NCBI RefSeq assembly: GCF_000337615.1
Contig: NZ_AOII01000088.1
Location: 30,588-94,587, forward strand
Reading direction: 5' to 3'
Origin: Natrinema pallidum DSM 3751
GTDB taxonomy: Archaea; Halobacteriota; Halobacteria; Halobacteriales; Natrialbaceae
DNA length: 64,000 bases
This document shows, one piece after another, positions 24,038 to 35,286 of the stretch; position 1 is the stretch's first letter; each line of letters begins with the position of its first letter. Under the pieces are notes generated by a model, which did not search any database, was not told where the DNA came from, and saw only the letters and a program-made list of their open reading frames with translations. The translations under genes were made by a program, and so were the position numbers.

Positions 24038-26038
24038 ATGGTCGATCGGAACGGGTGGGGTCGAGACGCGTCCACGTCCAGCGGCACCACCCACGCCCCA
24101 CCCGAGTCGTTCGTCGAGCAGGCGAACGTCTCGGACCCGGGGGTCCACGACGAGTTCGAGACGAACTGGCCGGACTGTTGGGAGCGTGCGGCCGCCCTCC
24201 TCTCGTGGGACGAGCCCTACGAGACGGTCCTCGCGGACGGGGACGCCCCGTTCTATCGCTGGTTCGCCGACGGACGGCTCAACGCCTCGTACAACTGCCT
24301 GGACCGGCACCTCGAGTCGGGGCGGAAGAACCACGCCGCGATCCGCTGGGAGGGCAAACGGGGCGAGCGCCGAACCTACACCTACCGGGACCTTTACGTC
24401 GAGGTCAACGAGTTCGCGGCGGCCCTGCGGGACCGCGGCGTCGAGGAAGACGATGTCGTGACGATCTACCTGCCGATGATCCCGGAGTTGCCGATCGCGA
24501 TGCTCGCCTGCGCCCGGATCGGCGCGCCCCACAGCGTCGTCTTCGCCGGGCTCTCGGCGGACGCGCTCGCGACACGGATGGACGCCGCCGACAGCGAGTA
24601 TCTGGTCACCTGCGACGGCTACTACCGACGGGGCGATGCGTTCAACCAGAAGAGCAAGGCGGACAACGCCCGCATCGCCCTCGAGCAGGACGTTCGAACC
24701 GTCGTCGTCGATCGGCTCGGCGACGACTTGCCCCACGTTCTCGGCGACGACGAGTGGGACTACCACGATCTCCGTGATGAGTTCGCGGGCGAGACCGTCG
24801 CGCCGGTGTCCCGAGGTGCCGAGGACATGCTGTTCCTGATGTACACGTCGGGAACGACCGGTGAGCCGAAAGGCGTCGTCCACTCGACCGGCGGCTACCT
24901 CGCCCACGTCGCGTGGACGAGCCACGCCGTTCTCGACGTCAAGCCCGACGATACCTACTGGTGTGCCGCCGACATCGGGTGGATCACCGGCCACTCCTAC
25001 ATCGTCTACGGCCCGCTCGCGCTCGGGACGACGACGGTGATGTACGAGGGGACGCCGGACTATCCCGACCGGGATCGGCTCTGGGAGATCGTCGACCGCA
25101 ACGCCGTCGACGTCTTCTACACCGCGCCGACGGCGATCCGCGCGTTCATGAAGTGGGGGTCGGACTACCCCGGCGACCACGATCTATCCTCGCTGCGCCT
25201 GCTCGGGACCGTCGGCGAGCCGATCAGCCCGCGCCCCTGGAACTGGTATCGCGAACATATCGGCGGCGGGGACTGCCCGGTCGTCGACACCTGGTGGCAG
25301 ACCGAAACCGGCGCGGTGACGATCTCCACGCTCCCCGGCATCGACGCGATGAAGCCCGGGTCCGCCGGCCCGCCGCTACCGGGGATCGACGCCCGGGTCG
25401 TCGACGAGGCCGGCGACGACGTCGCGCCCGGCGAAACCGGCTACCTCACGATCGGCCGGCCCTGGCCCGGGATGGCCCGGACGCTGTACGACAACGACGA
25501 GCGCTTCGTCGCGGAGTACTGGCGGCGGTTTTCCGAGCCCGCATCCGACGACTGGCGCTACTTCAGTGGTGACACGGCCCGCGTCGACGAGGACGGCTAC
25601 ATCACCGTTCTCGGGCGGGTCGACGACGTGATCTCGGTCTCGGGCCATCGGCTGGGAACCGTGGAGATCGAGAGCGCGATCGCCGACGCCGACGGCGTCG
25701 CCGAGGCCGCCGTCGTCGGCCGCTCGAGCGAGACCGGCGAGACGGATATCTACGCCTACGTCAGCACGGAGAGCGGGCACGACTCCGGCCGGGAGATTCG
25801 ACGGGCGATCCGCGACAACGTCGAGTCCGCGATCGGACCGCTCGCCCGGCCCGAAGCGGTAATCTTCACCCCGGAACTCCCCAAGACGCGGTCGGGCAAG
25901 ATCATGCGCCGCCTGCTCGAGGACGTCGCCAACGGCGAGGAACTGGGTGATACTTCGGCGCTTCGTAATCCCGAAATCGTCGGCGAAATCCAGGCCGAGA
26001 TCGGCGACGCGGACGATCGCGAGGACGCGGACCGGTAG
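24038..26038 (+). CDS. acs: Acetyl-CoA synthetase (AMP-forming), first copy
   Basis: 666 residues from ATG 24038, placed by the TATA box. It has the Acs core: YTSGTTGEPKGVVHSTGGYL (P-loop), DTWWQTETGA, SGHRLGTVEIES and the C-terminal catalytic/acetylation lysine in KTRSGKIMRRLL. It makes acetyl-CoA from acetate, CoA and ATP. It is strongly similar along its length to the second Acs at 28653, with the regulator between them. The N-terminal 20 residues (Ser/Thr/Pro-rich) and the C-terminus (DADDREDADR) differ. Acetate use is supported by the symporter genes downstream. Confidence 0.93.
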   Translation: MVDRNGWGRDASTSSGTTHAPPESFVEQANVSDPGVHDEFETNWPDCWERAAALLSWDEPYETVLADGDAPFYRWFADGRLNASYNCLDRHLESGRKNHAAIRWEGKRGERRTYTYRDLYVEVNEFAAALRDRGVEEDDVVTIYLPMIPELPIAMLACARIGAPHSVVFAGLSADALATRMDAADSEYLVTCDGYYRRGDAFNQKSKADNARIALEQDVRTVVVDRLGDDLPHVLGDDEWDYHDLRDEFAGETVAPVSRGAEDMLFLMYTSGTTGEPKGVVHSTGGYLAHVAWTSHAVLDVKPDDTYWCAADIGWITGHSYIVYGPLALGTTTVMYEGTPDYPDRDRLWEIVDRNAVDVFYTAPTAIRAFMKWGSDYPGDHDLSSLRLLGTVGEPISPRPWNWYREHIGGGDCPVVDTWWQTETGAVTISTLPGIDAMKPGSAGPPLPGIDARVVDEAGDDVAPGETGYLTIGRPWPGMARTLYDNDERFVAEYWRRFSEPASDDWRYFSGDTARVDEDGYITVLGRVDDVISVSGHRLGTVEIESAIADADGVAEAAVVGRSSETGETDIYAYVSTESGHDSGREIRRAIRDNVESAIGPLARPEAVIFTPELPKTRSGKIMRRLLEDVANGEELGDTSALRNPEIVGEIQAEIGDADDREDADR

Positions 26039-26171
26039 CGGTTCGCGGATATCACGAATGCGAAACCGGTCGCACACCGGCTGCCGCCGCTCCACCCGTC
26101 GCTCTCCCGCGACTGACCGCAATAGACGATACAATTATGTTCGCGTCGCCAGAATAGGCGAATCAGATTCG

Positions 26172-28385
26172 ATGGGCTTCGAGGGGACTGTGGGGGCGGT
26201 ACTCACCCGGCGGGAGTACGAGTCGCTGCTCGATGCGGCCGAGACCTACCGTGAAGCGCTGGTGATCCGACTCTGCGGTGACGTCGGGCTTCGACCGACC
26301 GAACTGACCCGGCTCTCGATCGGCGACATCGAGCAGGTACGGATCGACCCGCCGCGATACCTGATCCGCGTGCCGACTGCCGACGATCGGGGAACTCGAA
26401 CCGCGTACCTCCCGACCCGCGTCGAACGGGAGCTCCGCCGATACGCCCGGAGCAACGATCTCTCGAGCGACGATCGGGTGTTTACCGTTACGCCCCGTCG
26501 GCTCCAGATGCTGGTCTCGGACGTCGCCGATCGGGCGAGCGAGCTGTTCGACGAGTCCGCACTCGCCGACGTTTCGACGAGCGATCTCCGCCGGTACTTC
26601 GCCCACACCGCGCTGGTCGACCACGACGTCAATCCTCGCGTGGTCAAAACCGCGGGCGGCTGGCGCAGTTTCGAAGCCCTCGAGTCCTATCTGCCCGAGC
26701 CGACCGACACCGAGATCGTCGACGCCTTCGACGCCGTCGAGGGGCCGTCCGGCCCTCGCTCCGGCGACCCCCAGTCCGGACCCGCCGTGAGCGACGACAG
26801 CGTCGTGCGGCTCCTGTTGGCCGCCAGCGATCGGTACGCGCTCGTCCGTCTCGACGCGGACGGCTACGTCGAGCGCTGGAACCGCAGCGCGGCCGCACTG
26901 TTCGGCTACCGGGCCGGCGAGATCGTCGGCACCCACGTCTCCGCGTTCTACACCGACGACGCCGTCGAATCGGGCGCTCCCGAACGCACGCTCTCGACGG
27001 CGCTCGACGAATCCGGTTGCGAAACCGAGGGGTGGCGCGTCCACGAGGACGGCTCGCGGTTTCGCGCGACCGAAGTCGTCTCGCCGCTCCGGGACGATCA
27101 GGGCCGCCACCGCGGCTTCGCCGTCTTCGTCCGCGACGGGACGGCCGCACACGAGGCACTCGAGGCCGCCCGCCAGCGCCGTGACGAACTCGACCGGCTG
27201 TACGCCGTCGCCCGGCGACATCGGGACCTGACCGCGGCGTTGCTCGAATCGACGGATCACGAGGGGGTGGAGACGCGGACGTGTGACGCGCTCGCCGACG
27301 GCCGAGCCTACGAGTTCGCCTGGATCGACCGGGCGACGATCGCGGACCGACGAGGACGACTCGCGTCCAGCGGGATCGATCCCGATGCGATCGAGCGCGT
27401 CGTCCCCGATGACTGGCAAGCGGCCGATCCGACCGCGCCACTCGAGCGCTCGGCGTCGGCAGCCGAGGCCGTTCCGGAGGAGGGGACGGTGCTGGTCGCG
27501 GACGATGTCACGGCGACGCTCGAGGCAGACAACCAGTTCGAGGGAGCCGTCGCGAGGGTCGCGCTCGAGTACGGTGATACCGTCTACGGAACGCTATCGG
27601 TCGCGACCGAGCGCACGGATGCGTTCGCGGACGACGAACGCACGTGGCTGGCGACGATCGGCCGGCAAGTCGGTTACGCGATCGGTGCCATCCGTCGCCG
27701 GAACCTGCTGCTGTCCGACCGCCTGCTCGAACTCGAAGTCGCCTGTCGAGACGAGCGCTCCTTTTTCGTCGATACCTCGCGTCGACTCGACTGCCGCTTC
27801 GAGCTCGACTCGCTGGTTCCGATCGACGAATCGACCCACCTCTACTACGTTCGACTCGAGGGGGCGTCGCCGGCCGATGTCTTCGATCTCGCCGACACCG
27901 CCGCCGGGATCGAGGACTGCCGGCTGATCGAGACCGACGAGGACGGCTGGCGCGTCGAGTTCGTCGTCGAGGGCTCCTGTCCGATCGTCACGCTGACCGA
28001 GTACGGTGTGACCGTCCACGAGGCGCTCTTCGAGGGCGGGTCGGCGGCGATCACCGGCGACTGCGCGGCCGACGCCGACCTCAGGACGATCCTCGACGGT
28101 CTCCGTTCGGCGTTCCCCGACTCCGAACTGGTCGGGAAACGCGAGACCGAGCGGACCGTCCAGACCGCTCGCGAGTTCCGCGAAGGGCTCGAGGATCGGT
28201 TAACCGACCGCCAGGAGGCTGCCCTCCGCGCGGCCTACTTCGGCGGCTACTACGACTGGCCTCGGGAGAGCACGGCCGAGGAAGTCGCCGACGCCATGGG
28301 CGTCTCCTCCCCGACGCTGCACAATCACTTGCGGAAAGGCCAACACGAACTGCTCCGAACGTTCCTCGACGATCCTGAGGAGTAG
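26172..28385 (+). CDS. Multidomain regulator: recombinase-like + PAS + GAF + bacterio-opsin-activator HTH
   Basis: 737 residues from ATG 26172. Residues 10-180 resemble the catalytic domain of tyrosine recombinases, with Arg41 (GLRPTEL), Arg140 (DLRRYFAH), Trp164 and Tyr173 (ALESYLP), but Ser137 where the first His is expected. Residues about 205-335 form a PAS domain (DGYVERWNRSAAALFGYRAG), about 345-510 a GAF-like domain, about 515-675 the bacterio-opsin-activator domain. The C-terminal HTH_10 contains LTDRQEAALRAAYFGGYYDW and VSSPTLHNHLRKG. It probably senses a signal and controls the acetate genes on either side (inference). Confidence 0.88.
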   Translation: MGFEGTVGAVLTRREYESLLDAAETYREALVIRLCGDVGLRPTELTRLSIGDIEQVRIDPPRYLIRVPTADDRGTRTAYLPTRVERELRRYARSNDLSSDDRVFTVTPRRLQMLVSDVADRASELFDESALADVSTSDLRRYFAHTALVDHDVNPRVVKTAGGWRSFEALESYLPEPTDTEIVDAFDAVEGPSGPRSGDPQSGPAVSDDSVVRLLLAASDRYALVRLDADGYVERWNRSAAALFGYRAGEIVGTHVSAFYTDDAVESGAPERTLSTALDESGCETEGWRVHEDGSRFRATEVVSPLRDDQGRHRGFAVFVRDGTAAHEALEAARQRRDELDRLYAVARRHRDLTAALLESTDHEGVETRTCDALADGRAYEFAWIDRATIADRRGRLASSGIDPDAIERVVPDDWQAADPTAPLERSASAAEAVPEEGTVLVADDVTATLEADNQFEGAVARVALEYGDTVYGTLSVATERTDAFADDERTWLATIGRQVGYAIGAIRRRNLLLSDRLLELEVACRDERSFFVDTSRRLDCRFELDSLVPIDESTHLYYVRLEGASPADVFDLADTAAGIEDCRLIETDEDGWRVEFVVEGSCPIVTLTEYGVTVHEALFEGGSAAITGDCAADADLRTILDGLRSAFPDSELVGKRETERTVQTAREFREGLEDRLTDRQEAALRAAYFGGYYDWPRESTAEEVADAMGVSSPTLHNHLRKGQHELLRTFLDDPEE

Positions 28386-28617
28386 GCGGCCGATCACGTG
28401 GGGACTGGGACTAAGTCTCTAGACGGTCCGCCCGATCCGGGCATCTCGTTTGCCATACCAGTCAATTGAAACTCATATGCCGTCGTTCCGCAACGCGTCG
28501 CGCCCCGATACCGGGGGGCCGACCGGTCGACGAACCCCCTGTCACGGCCGTCGAGAGTCAATAGAGACGAAAGATCGCCGGGAGTCTCGAGTCGGTTTTG
28601 CACAGCTAGAGGCCGGC

Positions 28618-28625
28618 TTTACTAT
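28618..28625 (+). promoter_or_regulatory. TATA-like box of the second acetyl-CoA synthetase gene
   Basis: TTTACTAT lies 28-35 bases before ATG 28653 and fixes that start over the in-frame ATG at 28626, which is almost inside the box. Confidence 0.5.
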
Positions 28626-28652
28626 GTGGGTACCCGATTGAGTGGGTGTACC

Positions 28653-30632
<1,980 letters not shown>

Positions 30633-30700
30633 GACCGCCGATCGGAACTGACGTTTTCCGATTCGAACCGACACGCTAACCGAGGGAGATTGACAGACCT

Positions 30701-31153
30701 ATGGCAGACAACAACAATCACGATACGACGGACGATACCCGCGATGTCGCGACCGACGGCGGGATAAGCGACGTTGAGCGCGAACAACAGATCGACTACA
30801 TGAACGTCGAGATCAACCTACTCAAGCCGGCGACCCCGTTCATGCGGGATCACTTGCGGATCATCTGGATCGGCTTCGGTATCTGGGTTCTGACGACGTT
30901 CGCACCGATCACGGCGACACGTCTCGCGCCCGATCTGATGACGCAGTCGATGCCGCTGATCGGGTTCCCGTTACACTACTTCTTGCTTGCCATCGTCGGG
31001 CCGGGAGCGGCGCTCGTCCTCTCGGTGTGGTACGCACGGAAGCGTGATCAGATCGACGAGAAGTACGGTATCGAACAGGGCGTTACCGAACCGGAGACGA
31101 CCGACACCGTCCCGGACGACGCGGCCGCGACTGATGGAGGTGTCGACGAATGA
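30701..31153 (+). CDS. DUF4212 small subunit of a sodium:solute symporter
   Basis: 150 residues with two hydrophobic helices (RIIWIGFGIWVLTTFAPITA, and LHYFLLAIVGPGAALVLSVW) followed by ARKRDQIDEKYGIE, the typical DUF4212 end. Proteins of this family pair with large SSS-family symporters. The stop overlaps the next gene's ATG by four bases. The N-terminal 40 residues and the C-terminal 25 are acidic, low-complexity and cytoplasmic. Confidence 0.9.
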   Translation: MADNNNHDTTDDTRDVATDGGISDVEREQQIDYMNVEINLLKPATPFMRDHLRIIWIGFGIWVLTTFAPITATRLAPDLMTQSMPLIGFPLHYFLLAIVGPGAALVLSVWYARKRDQIDEKYGIEQGVTEPETTDTVPDDAAATDGGVDE

Positions 31154-32895
31154 TCGACGCTGCCTCACTAACGGCGGCGCTCGCGATCGACGCGGCGGAA
31201 TTGATGCCGCTGCAGGCGGGTTCCGAATTACTCCCGGAGAACCTGCACGTCTCGTTCAAACTCCTCCCGTCGATCATCGTCATCGGCATGATGCTGTTGT
31301 TCATCGTGGCCGGCTTCATGTTCAAGGTCGCCGACACGGACGACATGTGGGTGGCGGGTCGGTCGATCGGGAACCTCGAGAACGGAATGGCGATCGGGGC
31401 CAACTGGATGTCGGCCGCGACGTACCTCGGTGTGGCAGCGACCGTCGCCATTTCGGGCGTCTACGGCCTGGCGTACGTCATCGGCTGGACGACCGGTTAC
31501 TTCATCCTGCTTATCTTCATGGCCGCCCAGATGCGCCGGTTCGGGAAGTACACCGCGCCGGACTTCGTCGGCGACCGCTTTAATTCCGATACCGCACGCG
31601 CACTCGCGGCGGTGACCACGTTCCTGATCGGGTTCGTCTACGCGCTCGGACAGGCTCGCGGGATGGGACTCGTCGGGTTGTACATCCTCGGTGACTGGTC
31701 GGCGCTCACCGGTGGCTTGTTGACCGCGTACCAAACGATGATGGTGATATTTATGGTCATCACCGTCGGCTACCTCTCGCTGTCGGGGATGCTCGGCGCG
31801 ACGAAGAACATGGTCCTCCAGTACGTCATCCTCATCGTCGCGTTCCTGCTTGGACTGGTCGTCACGGGCTGGTCCGCGGGGTACACGACCGTGTTGCCCC
31901 AACTCGAGTACGGGATGATGATCGACAGCCTCGGGACGCAGTTCTCGGCCCCGTTCGCGGGCGGGAGCTACTACCTGTGGGTCGCGACGTGTTTCAGTCT
32001 GGTCTTCGGGACGTGTGGGCTCCCCCACGTGTTGGTCAGGTTCTACACCGTCAAAAACGAACGTGTGGCCCGCTGGTCGTGTACCTGGGGGCTGTTCTTC
32101 ATCTCGCTGCTGTACCTGAGTGCGCCCGCCTTCGCCGCGATCGGAACCGCGCTGTACGGCGACGAGATCGGTGCCGTGTACGGGGATCCGGGCATGACCA
32201 GCGCCGCCGGCGACGTGCTCGTCGTGTTGGCCGCACAGCTCGCTGACTTACCGTCGTGGTTCGTCGGATTCGTCGCGGCCGGCGGTATCGCCGCGGCCGT
32301 CGCGACGACGGCTGGGCTGTTCATCGCCGCCTCATCCGCGATCTCCCACGACATCTACGCGAACATCATCAACGAAGACGCGACGCAGCGCCAGCAGGTT
32401 CTCGTCGGCCGCCTGAGCATCATCCTGATCGGCGCGCTCACGATCGTCTTCGCGCTGAACCCCCAGCAGCCGATCGCAGCCCTAGTCGGGTTCGCCTTCT
32501 CGCTTGCGGCCATCGTGCTGTTCCCGATGTTCTTCCTCGGGCTCTGGTGGGAGAACACGAACCGCCCGGGTGCGCTCAGCGGCATGGTGACCGGCCTGGT
32601 CGTCTGGTTCGTTCCCATGATCAACGAAGGGAACTTCGGTCTCGTCAACGGTGGCGCAGGGCTCGGTATCGAGGTCATCTCGACATGGATGCCGGCCATC
32701 GGCTCGGCGCTCGTCGGGACGCCGATCGTGTTCGCGGTGACGATCGCCGTCTCGCTCGTGACCACCGAGCCGCCGCTGCGGACCAAACAGATGGTCCGAC
32801 AGTGTCACAGTCCCGATCCGATGCCAAGTGATAAGACTGCGGCGGACATCGTCGCCGAGAAGAACCGAGACGGAAGCGCACCTGCGGACGACTAA
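31150..32895 (+). CDS. Sodium:solute symporter large subunit, acetate-permease-like (VC_2705 type)
   Basis: 581 residues with about 13 hydrophobic helices. SSS-family markers include VAGRSIGNLENGMAIGANWM, SAATYLGVAATVAISG, FGKYTAPDFVGDRF and GTCGLPHVLVRFYTVK. The VC_2705 subfamily is the partner of DUF4212 proteins and is related to ActP acetate permeases. Location after acs and before a Usp supports acetate or pyruvate uptake with sodium; the substrate is inferred. It overlaps the DUF4212 gene and is two bases from the Usp gene. Confidence 0.9.
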   Translation: MIDAASLTAALAIDAAELMPLQAGSELLPENLHVSFKLLPSIIVIGMMLLFIVAGFMFKVADTDDMWVAGRSIGNLENGMAIGANWMSAATYLGVAATVAISGVYGLAYVIGWTTGYFILLIFMAAQMRRFGKYTAPDFVGDRFNSDTARALAAVTTFLIGFVYALGQARGMGLVGLYILGDWSALTGGLLTAYQTMMVIFMVITVGYLSLSGMLGATKNMVLQYVILIVAFLLGLVVTGWSAGYTTVLPQLEYGMMIDSLGTQFSAPFAGGSYYLWVATCFSLVFGTCGLPHVLVRFYTVKNERVARWSCTWGLFFISLLYLSAPAFAAIGTALYGDEIGAVYGDPGMTSAAGDVLVVLAAQLADLPSWFVGFVAAGGIAAAVATTAGLFIAASSAISHDIYANIINEDATQRQQVLVGRLSIILIGALTIVFALNPQQPIAALVGFAFSLAAIVLFPMFFLGLWWENTNRPGALSGMVTGLVVWFVPMINEGNFGLVNGGAGLGIEVISTWMPAIGSALVGTPIVFAVTIAVSLVTTEPPLRTKQMVRQCHSPDPMPSDKTAADIVAEKNRDGSAPADD

Positions 32896-32897
32896 CC

Positions 32898-33359
32898 ATG
32901 TACGAACGCATACTCGTGCCGACGGACGGGAGCAACGTCGCGGAAGCAGCGGTCGAGCAGGCGATCGATATCGCCACGAAGTACGACGCGGAGATTCACG
33001 CGCTGTTCGTTGCCGACACCGACGCGATCGCGTACGGACTGGGGGCCGAACAGGTCGACCGAATCCGACAGGGCCAGTTCGAGGGCATGACGGAGCTACG
33101 CGAGGACGCCGAGGAGGCGACCGGCTACGTCACGAACGCGGCCGAGGCAGCCGGCCTGACCGCGACCGAGCGTCACGCCGGGGGCCAGCCCCACCGGATG
33201 ATCGCCGACTACGCCGCGGACAACGATATCGACCTCATCGTGATCGGCAGTCACGGCCGCTCCGGCGTCCGCCGAGCGTTACTCGGGAGCGTCACCGAGC
33301 GCGTGCTCCGCTCGACGCACGTTCCCGTCCTGGTCGTCGACTACACGGCCGAGGACTGA
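32898..33359 (+). CDS. Universal stress protein family
   Basis: 153 residues. MYERILVPTDGSNVAEAAVE at the start and IGSHGRSGVRRALLGSVTER near the end give the full UspA ATP-binding signature, so this copy should bind nucleotide. It sits two bases after the symporter, as is common for haloarchaeal transporters, where Usp domains are thought to modulate activity. Confidence 0.92.
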   Translation: MYERILVPTDGSNVAEAAVEQAIDIATKYDAEIHALFVADTDAIAYGLGAEQVDRIRQGQFEGMTELREDAEEATGYVTNAAEAAGLTATERHAGGQPHRMIADYAADNDIDLIVIGSHGRSGVRRALLGSVTERVLRSTHVPVLVVDYTAED

Positions 33360-33444
33360 CGCGGCCACACACGACCGCGACACCATCGACACGATTCGTC
33401 ACCATGAGCCAATCAGTATCACGGCGTTCGGGAGGGCAGCCGCG

Positions 33445-33663
33445 ATGAGCGTCATCGATCGAGTGCGCGAACACATCGCGGACAACGGGACCGGAATGAT
33501 CTACGACCTGCTGTTCGCCGTCGTCTGGGTCGCGCTCGTACGATTCCTCTTCGATTTCGTCTTCGTCGACGCTCCGAGATGGGCTTTCTACATGTTCATG
33601 CTCGCGGGCATCGTCGCCTACTTCGGCTTCTTCTTCTCGCTCGAGCAGGTCACCCGGCAGTGA
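33445..33663 (+). CDS. Small two-helix membrane protein, unknown function
   Basis: 72 residues: an amphipathic N-terminus (MSVIDRVREHIADNG) followed by two hydrophobic helices (YDLLFAVVWVALVRFLFDFV and WAFYMFMLAGIVAYFGFFFS). It is in the same orientation as the symporter and Usp genes and likely part of that transcript. A 14-codon frame (33404-33448, MSQSVSRRSGGQPR) overlaps its ATG by four bases and may be a chance leader. No family is recognised. Confidence 0.7.
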   Translation: MSVIDRVREHIADNGTGMIYDLLFAVVWVALVRFLFDFVFVDAPRWAFYMFMLAGIVAYFGFFFSLEQVTRQ

Positions 33664-33717
33664 CGGCGGGACCGGACGTGAACACGGGTCGACGGAGCCG
33701 GCGTCGTTTCTCCCGTC

Positions 33718-33945
33718 TCAGTCGTCGTCTCGAGCCGCAACTGCCCGCTGGCGGATACGGAAACACAGGAGGGCTCCGCCGGCGAAAATGAGCGGCGTCG
33801 AGAGATCCGACGCGGAGCCGGACAGGGCTGGTCGAACGGTCATGCCGGCCATGACGGCGAACAGAAGCGCCAACAGGCCGGCGATCGGAACGACGAACCC
33901 GTCGGTGAACGTCGCCCATCGGTCGTCGTCCCCCTCGTTGGTCAT
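33718..33945 (-). CDS. Small two-helix membrane protein, unknown function
   Basis: 75 residues: acidic start (MTNEGDDDRWATF), two hydrophobic helices (GFVVPIAGLLALLFAVMAGM, and LSTPLIFAGGALLCFRI) and a short basic-acidic tail. Its start faces a TATA-like TATTTGA in the AT-rich stretch at 33968-33980 on the minus strand. It converges on the small membrane protein at 33445. No family is recognised. Confidence 0.65.
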   Translation of the reverse strand: MTNEGDDDRWATFTDGFVVPIAGLLALLFAVMAGMTVRPALSGSASDLSTPLIFAGGALLCFRIRQRAVAARDDD

Positions 33946-34031
33946 ACCGGCGGTTAGTCGGATGCTATCAAATAGCTATGGGTGTCCCAGTGGCGGTTGC
34001 GGGGCAGGTGCTCGGTCGGAGCGGCGTAGCA

Positions 34032-34514
34032 CTATTCCGTCCCGTCCCAGTAGTCCGTCTCATCGTCGATGCGATAGTAGCCCTCGAGCGGCCGTTCGTC
34101 GCGGCCCCCCGGCGGCGAGCCGACGAAGACGCCGAATTTGTCCGATTCCGGGTAGACCGTCACGTCCGGCTCGTTCATCGTCGATATCGCCAGATACCGG
34201 AGCGGTGCCGCGCCGTCGTTGACGACTCTGTGGCCGCCGCGTTCGTCCGCCGGGAGGGTCACGTAGTCGCCGGCCGTCAGCGGCTCGAGGCCGTCCGCCG
34301 TTTTCAGTCGGCCGTCGCCCGCCAGCACGTAGAGCGCTTCCTCGTTTGCCGTGTGGTAGTGGGAGGGCCAGGAGCGAGCGCCGGGCGGGAGTTCATAGAG
34401 GCTACAGCCGAGGGCCGAAGCGTCGACGGCGTTCGAGAGTTCCGTCCGGCGGAACGCGGTTTCCTCGCGGTCGTACTCATCCCACTCGATGGCGGCCTCG
34501 TTGCGTTTCTCCAT
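34032..34514 (-). CDS. Cupin-domain protein
   Basis: 160 residues from ATG 34512-34514 (MEKRNEAAIEWDEYDREETA). A single cupin barrel: motif 1 as WPSHYHTANEEALYVLAGDG (HxHx4E pattern with His, His, Glu) and motif 2 in DYVTLPADERGGHRVVND (late His). It probably binds a metal; the substrate is unknown. An upstream in-frame start would add 30 residues, but these read as an Arg/Thr-rich extension without a promoter. It is divergent from the aTrm56 gene. Confidence 0.85.
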   Translation of the reverse strand: MEKRNEAAIEWDEYDREETAFRRTELSNAVDASALGCSLYELPPGARSWPSHYHTANEEALYVLAGDGRLKTADGLEPLTAGDYVTLPADERGGHRVVNDGAAPLRYLAISTMNEPDVTVYPESDKFGVFVGSPPGGRDERPLEGYYRIDDETDYWDGTE

Positions 34515-34675
34515 CCCACGGCTGTCCGTCACCTCGCGTAGTGAACGTTCCGTGACGAGTCCGGTCTCGAGCGACACGTGGGCCGTCCGCGCTGGGGGTC
34601 GCACGGAGCGGGCTCGACCGATCGTCGGCAGCGGAAAACGAAACCCCCTAACCTCGCCCGAGAGTGAATACGGGC

Positions 34676-35233
34676 ATGCACGACGACACCGAGGTCGCCG
34701 TCCTTCGACTCGGCCACCGCCCCGGCCGGGACGACCGGATGACGACCCACGTCGGACTGACCGCGCGGGCGCTGGGGGCCGACCGCGTGCTCTTTCCCGA
34801 CAACGCCGGCCAATCGCTCGAGACCGTCGCGGATATCACCGACCGTTTCGGCGGTCCCTTCGAGGCTGAACTCATCGAGGGGCCACAGGGAATCATCCGC
34901 AACTGGGAGGGGAGCGTCGTCCACCTCACGATGTACGGCGAGCGCGTCCAGGACGTCGAGGACGACATCCGGGCGGCTCACGTCGACGCGGGCGAGCCGC
35001 TCTTGCTCGTCGTCGGCTCCGAGAAGGTCCCGTTCGACGTCTACGAGGAAGCCGACTGGAACGTCGGCGTCACGAATCAGCCCCACTCCGAAGTGGCCGG
35101 ACTGGCAGTCTTCCTCGACCGCCTGTTCGAGGGGCGGGAACTCGAGCAAGAGTGGGAAGACGCCGACCGGCGCGTGATCCCCACGGAAACGGGCAAGCGC
35201 GTGGAATCGGCGGATTCGGACGCCGAAGAGTGA
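34676..35233 (+). CDS. tRNA (cytidine(56)-2'-O)-methyltransferase, aTrm56
   Basis: 185 residues from ATG 34676 (MHDDTEVAVLRLGHRPGRDD). A SPOUT-class enzyme with TTHVGLTARALGADRVLFPD near the N-terminus and the knot region LLLVVGSEKVPFDVYEEADW and NVGVTNQPHSEVAGLAVFLD, as in archaeal Trm56. It methylates the 2'-O of C56 in the T-loop of tRNA. The Glu/Asp tail is haloarchaeal. It stands alone. Confidence 0.92.
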   Translation: MHDDTEVAVLRLGHRPGRDDRMTTHVGLTARALGADRVLFPDNAGQSLETVADITDRFGGPFEAELIEGPQGIIRNWEGSVVHLTMYGERVQDVEDDIRAAHVDAGEPLLLVVGSEKVPFDVYEEADWNVGVTNQPHSEVAGLAVFLDRLFEGRELEQEWEDADRRVIPTETGKRVESADSDAEE

Positions 35234-35286
35234 GCCAGCCGAGCGCCGACCGCCCGCGAGAGCCGTGACACCGCCTGGCCGCCGCC

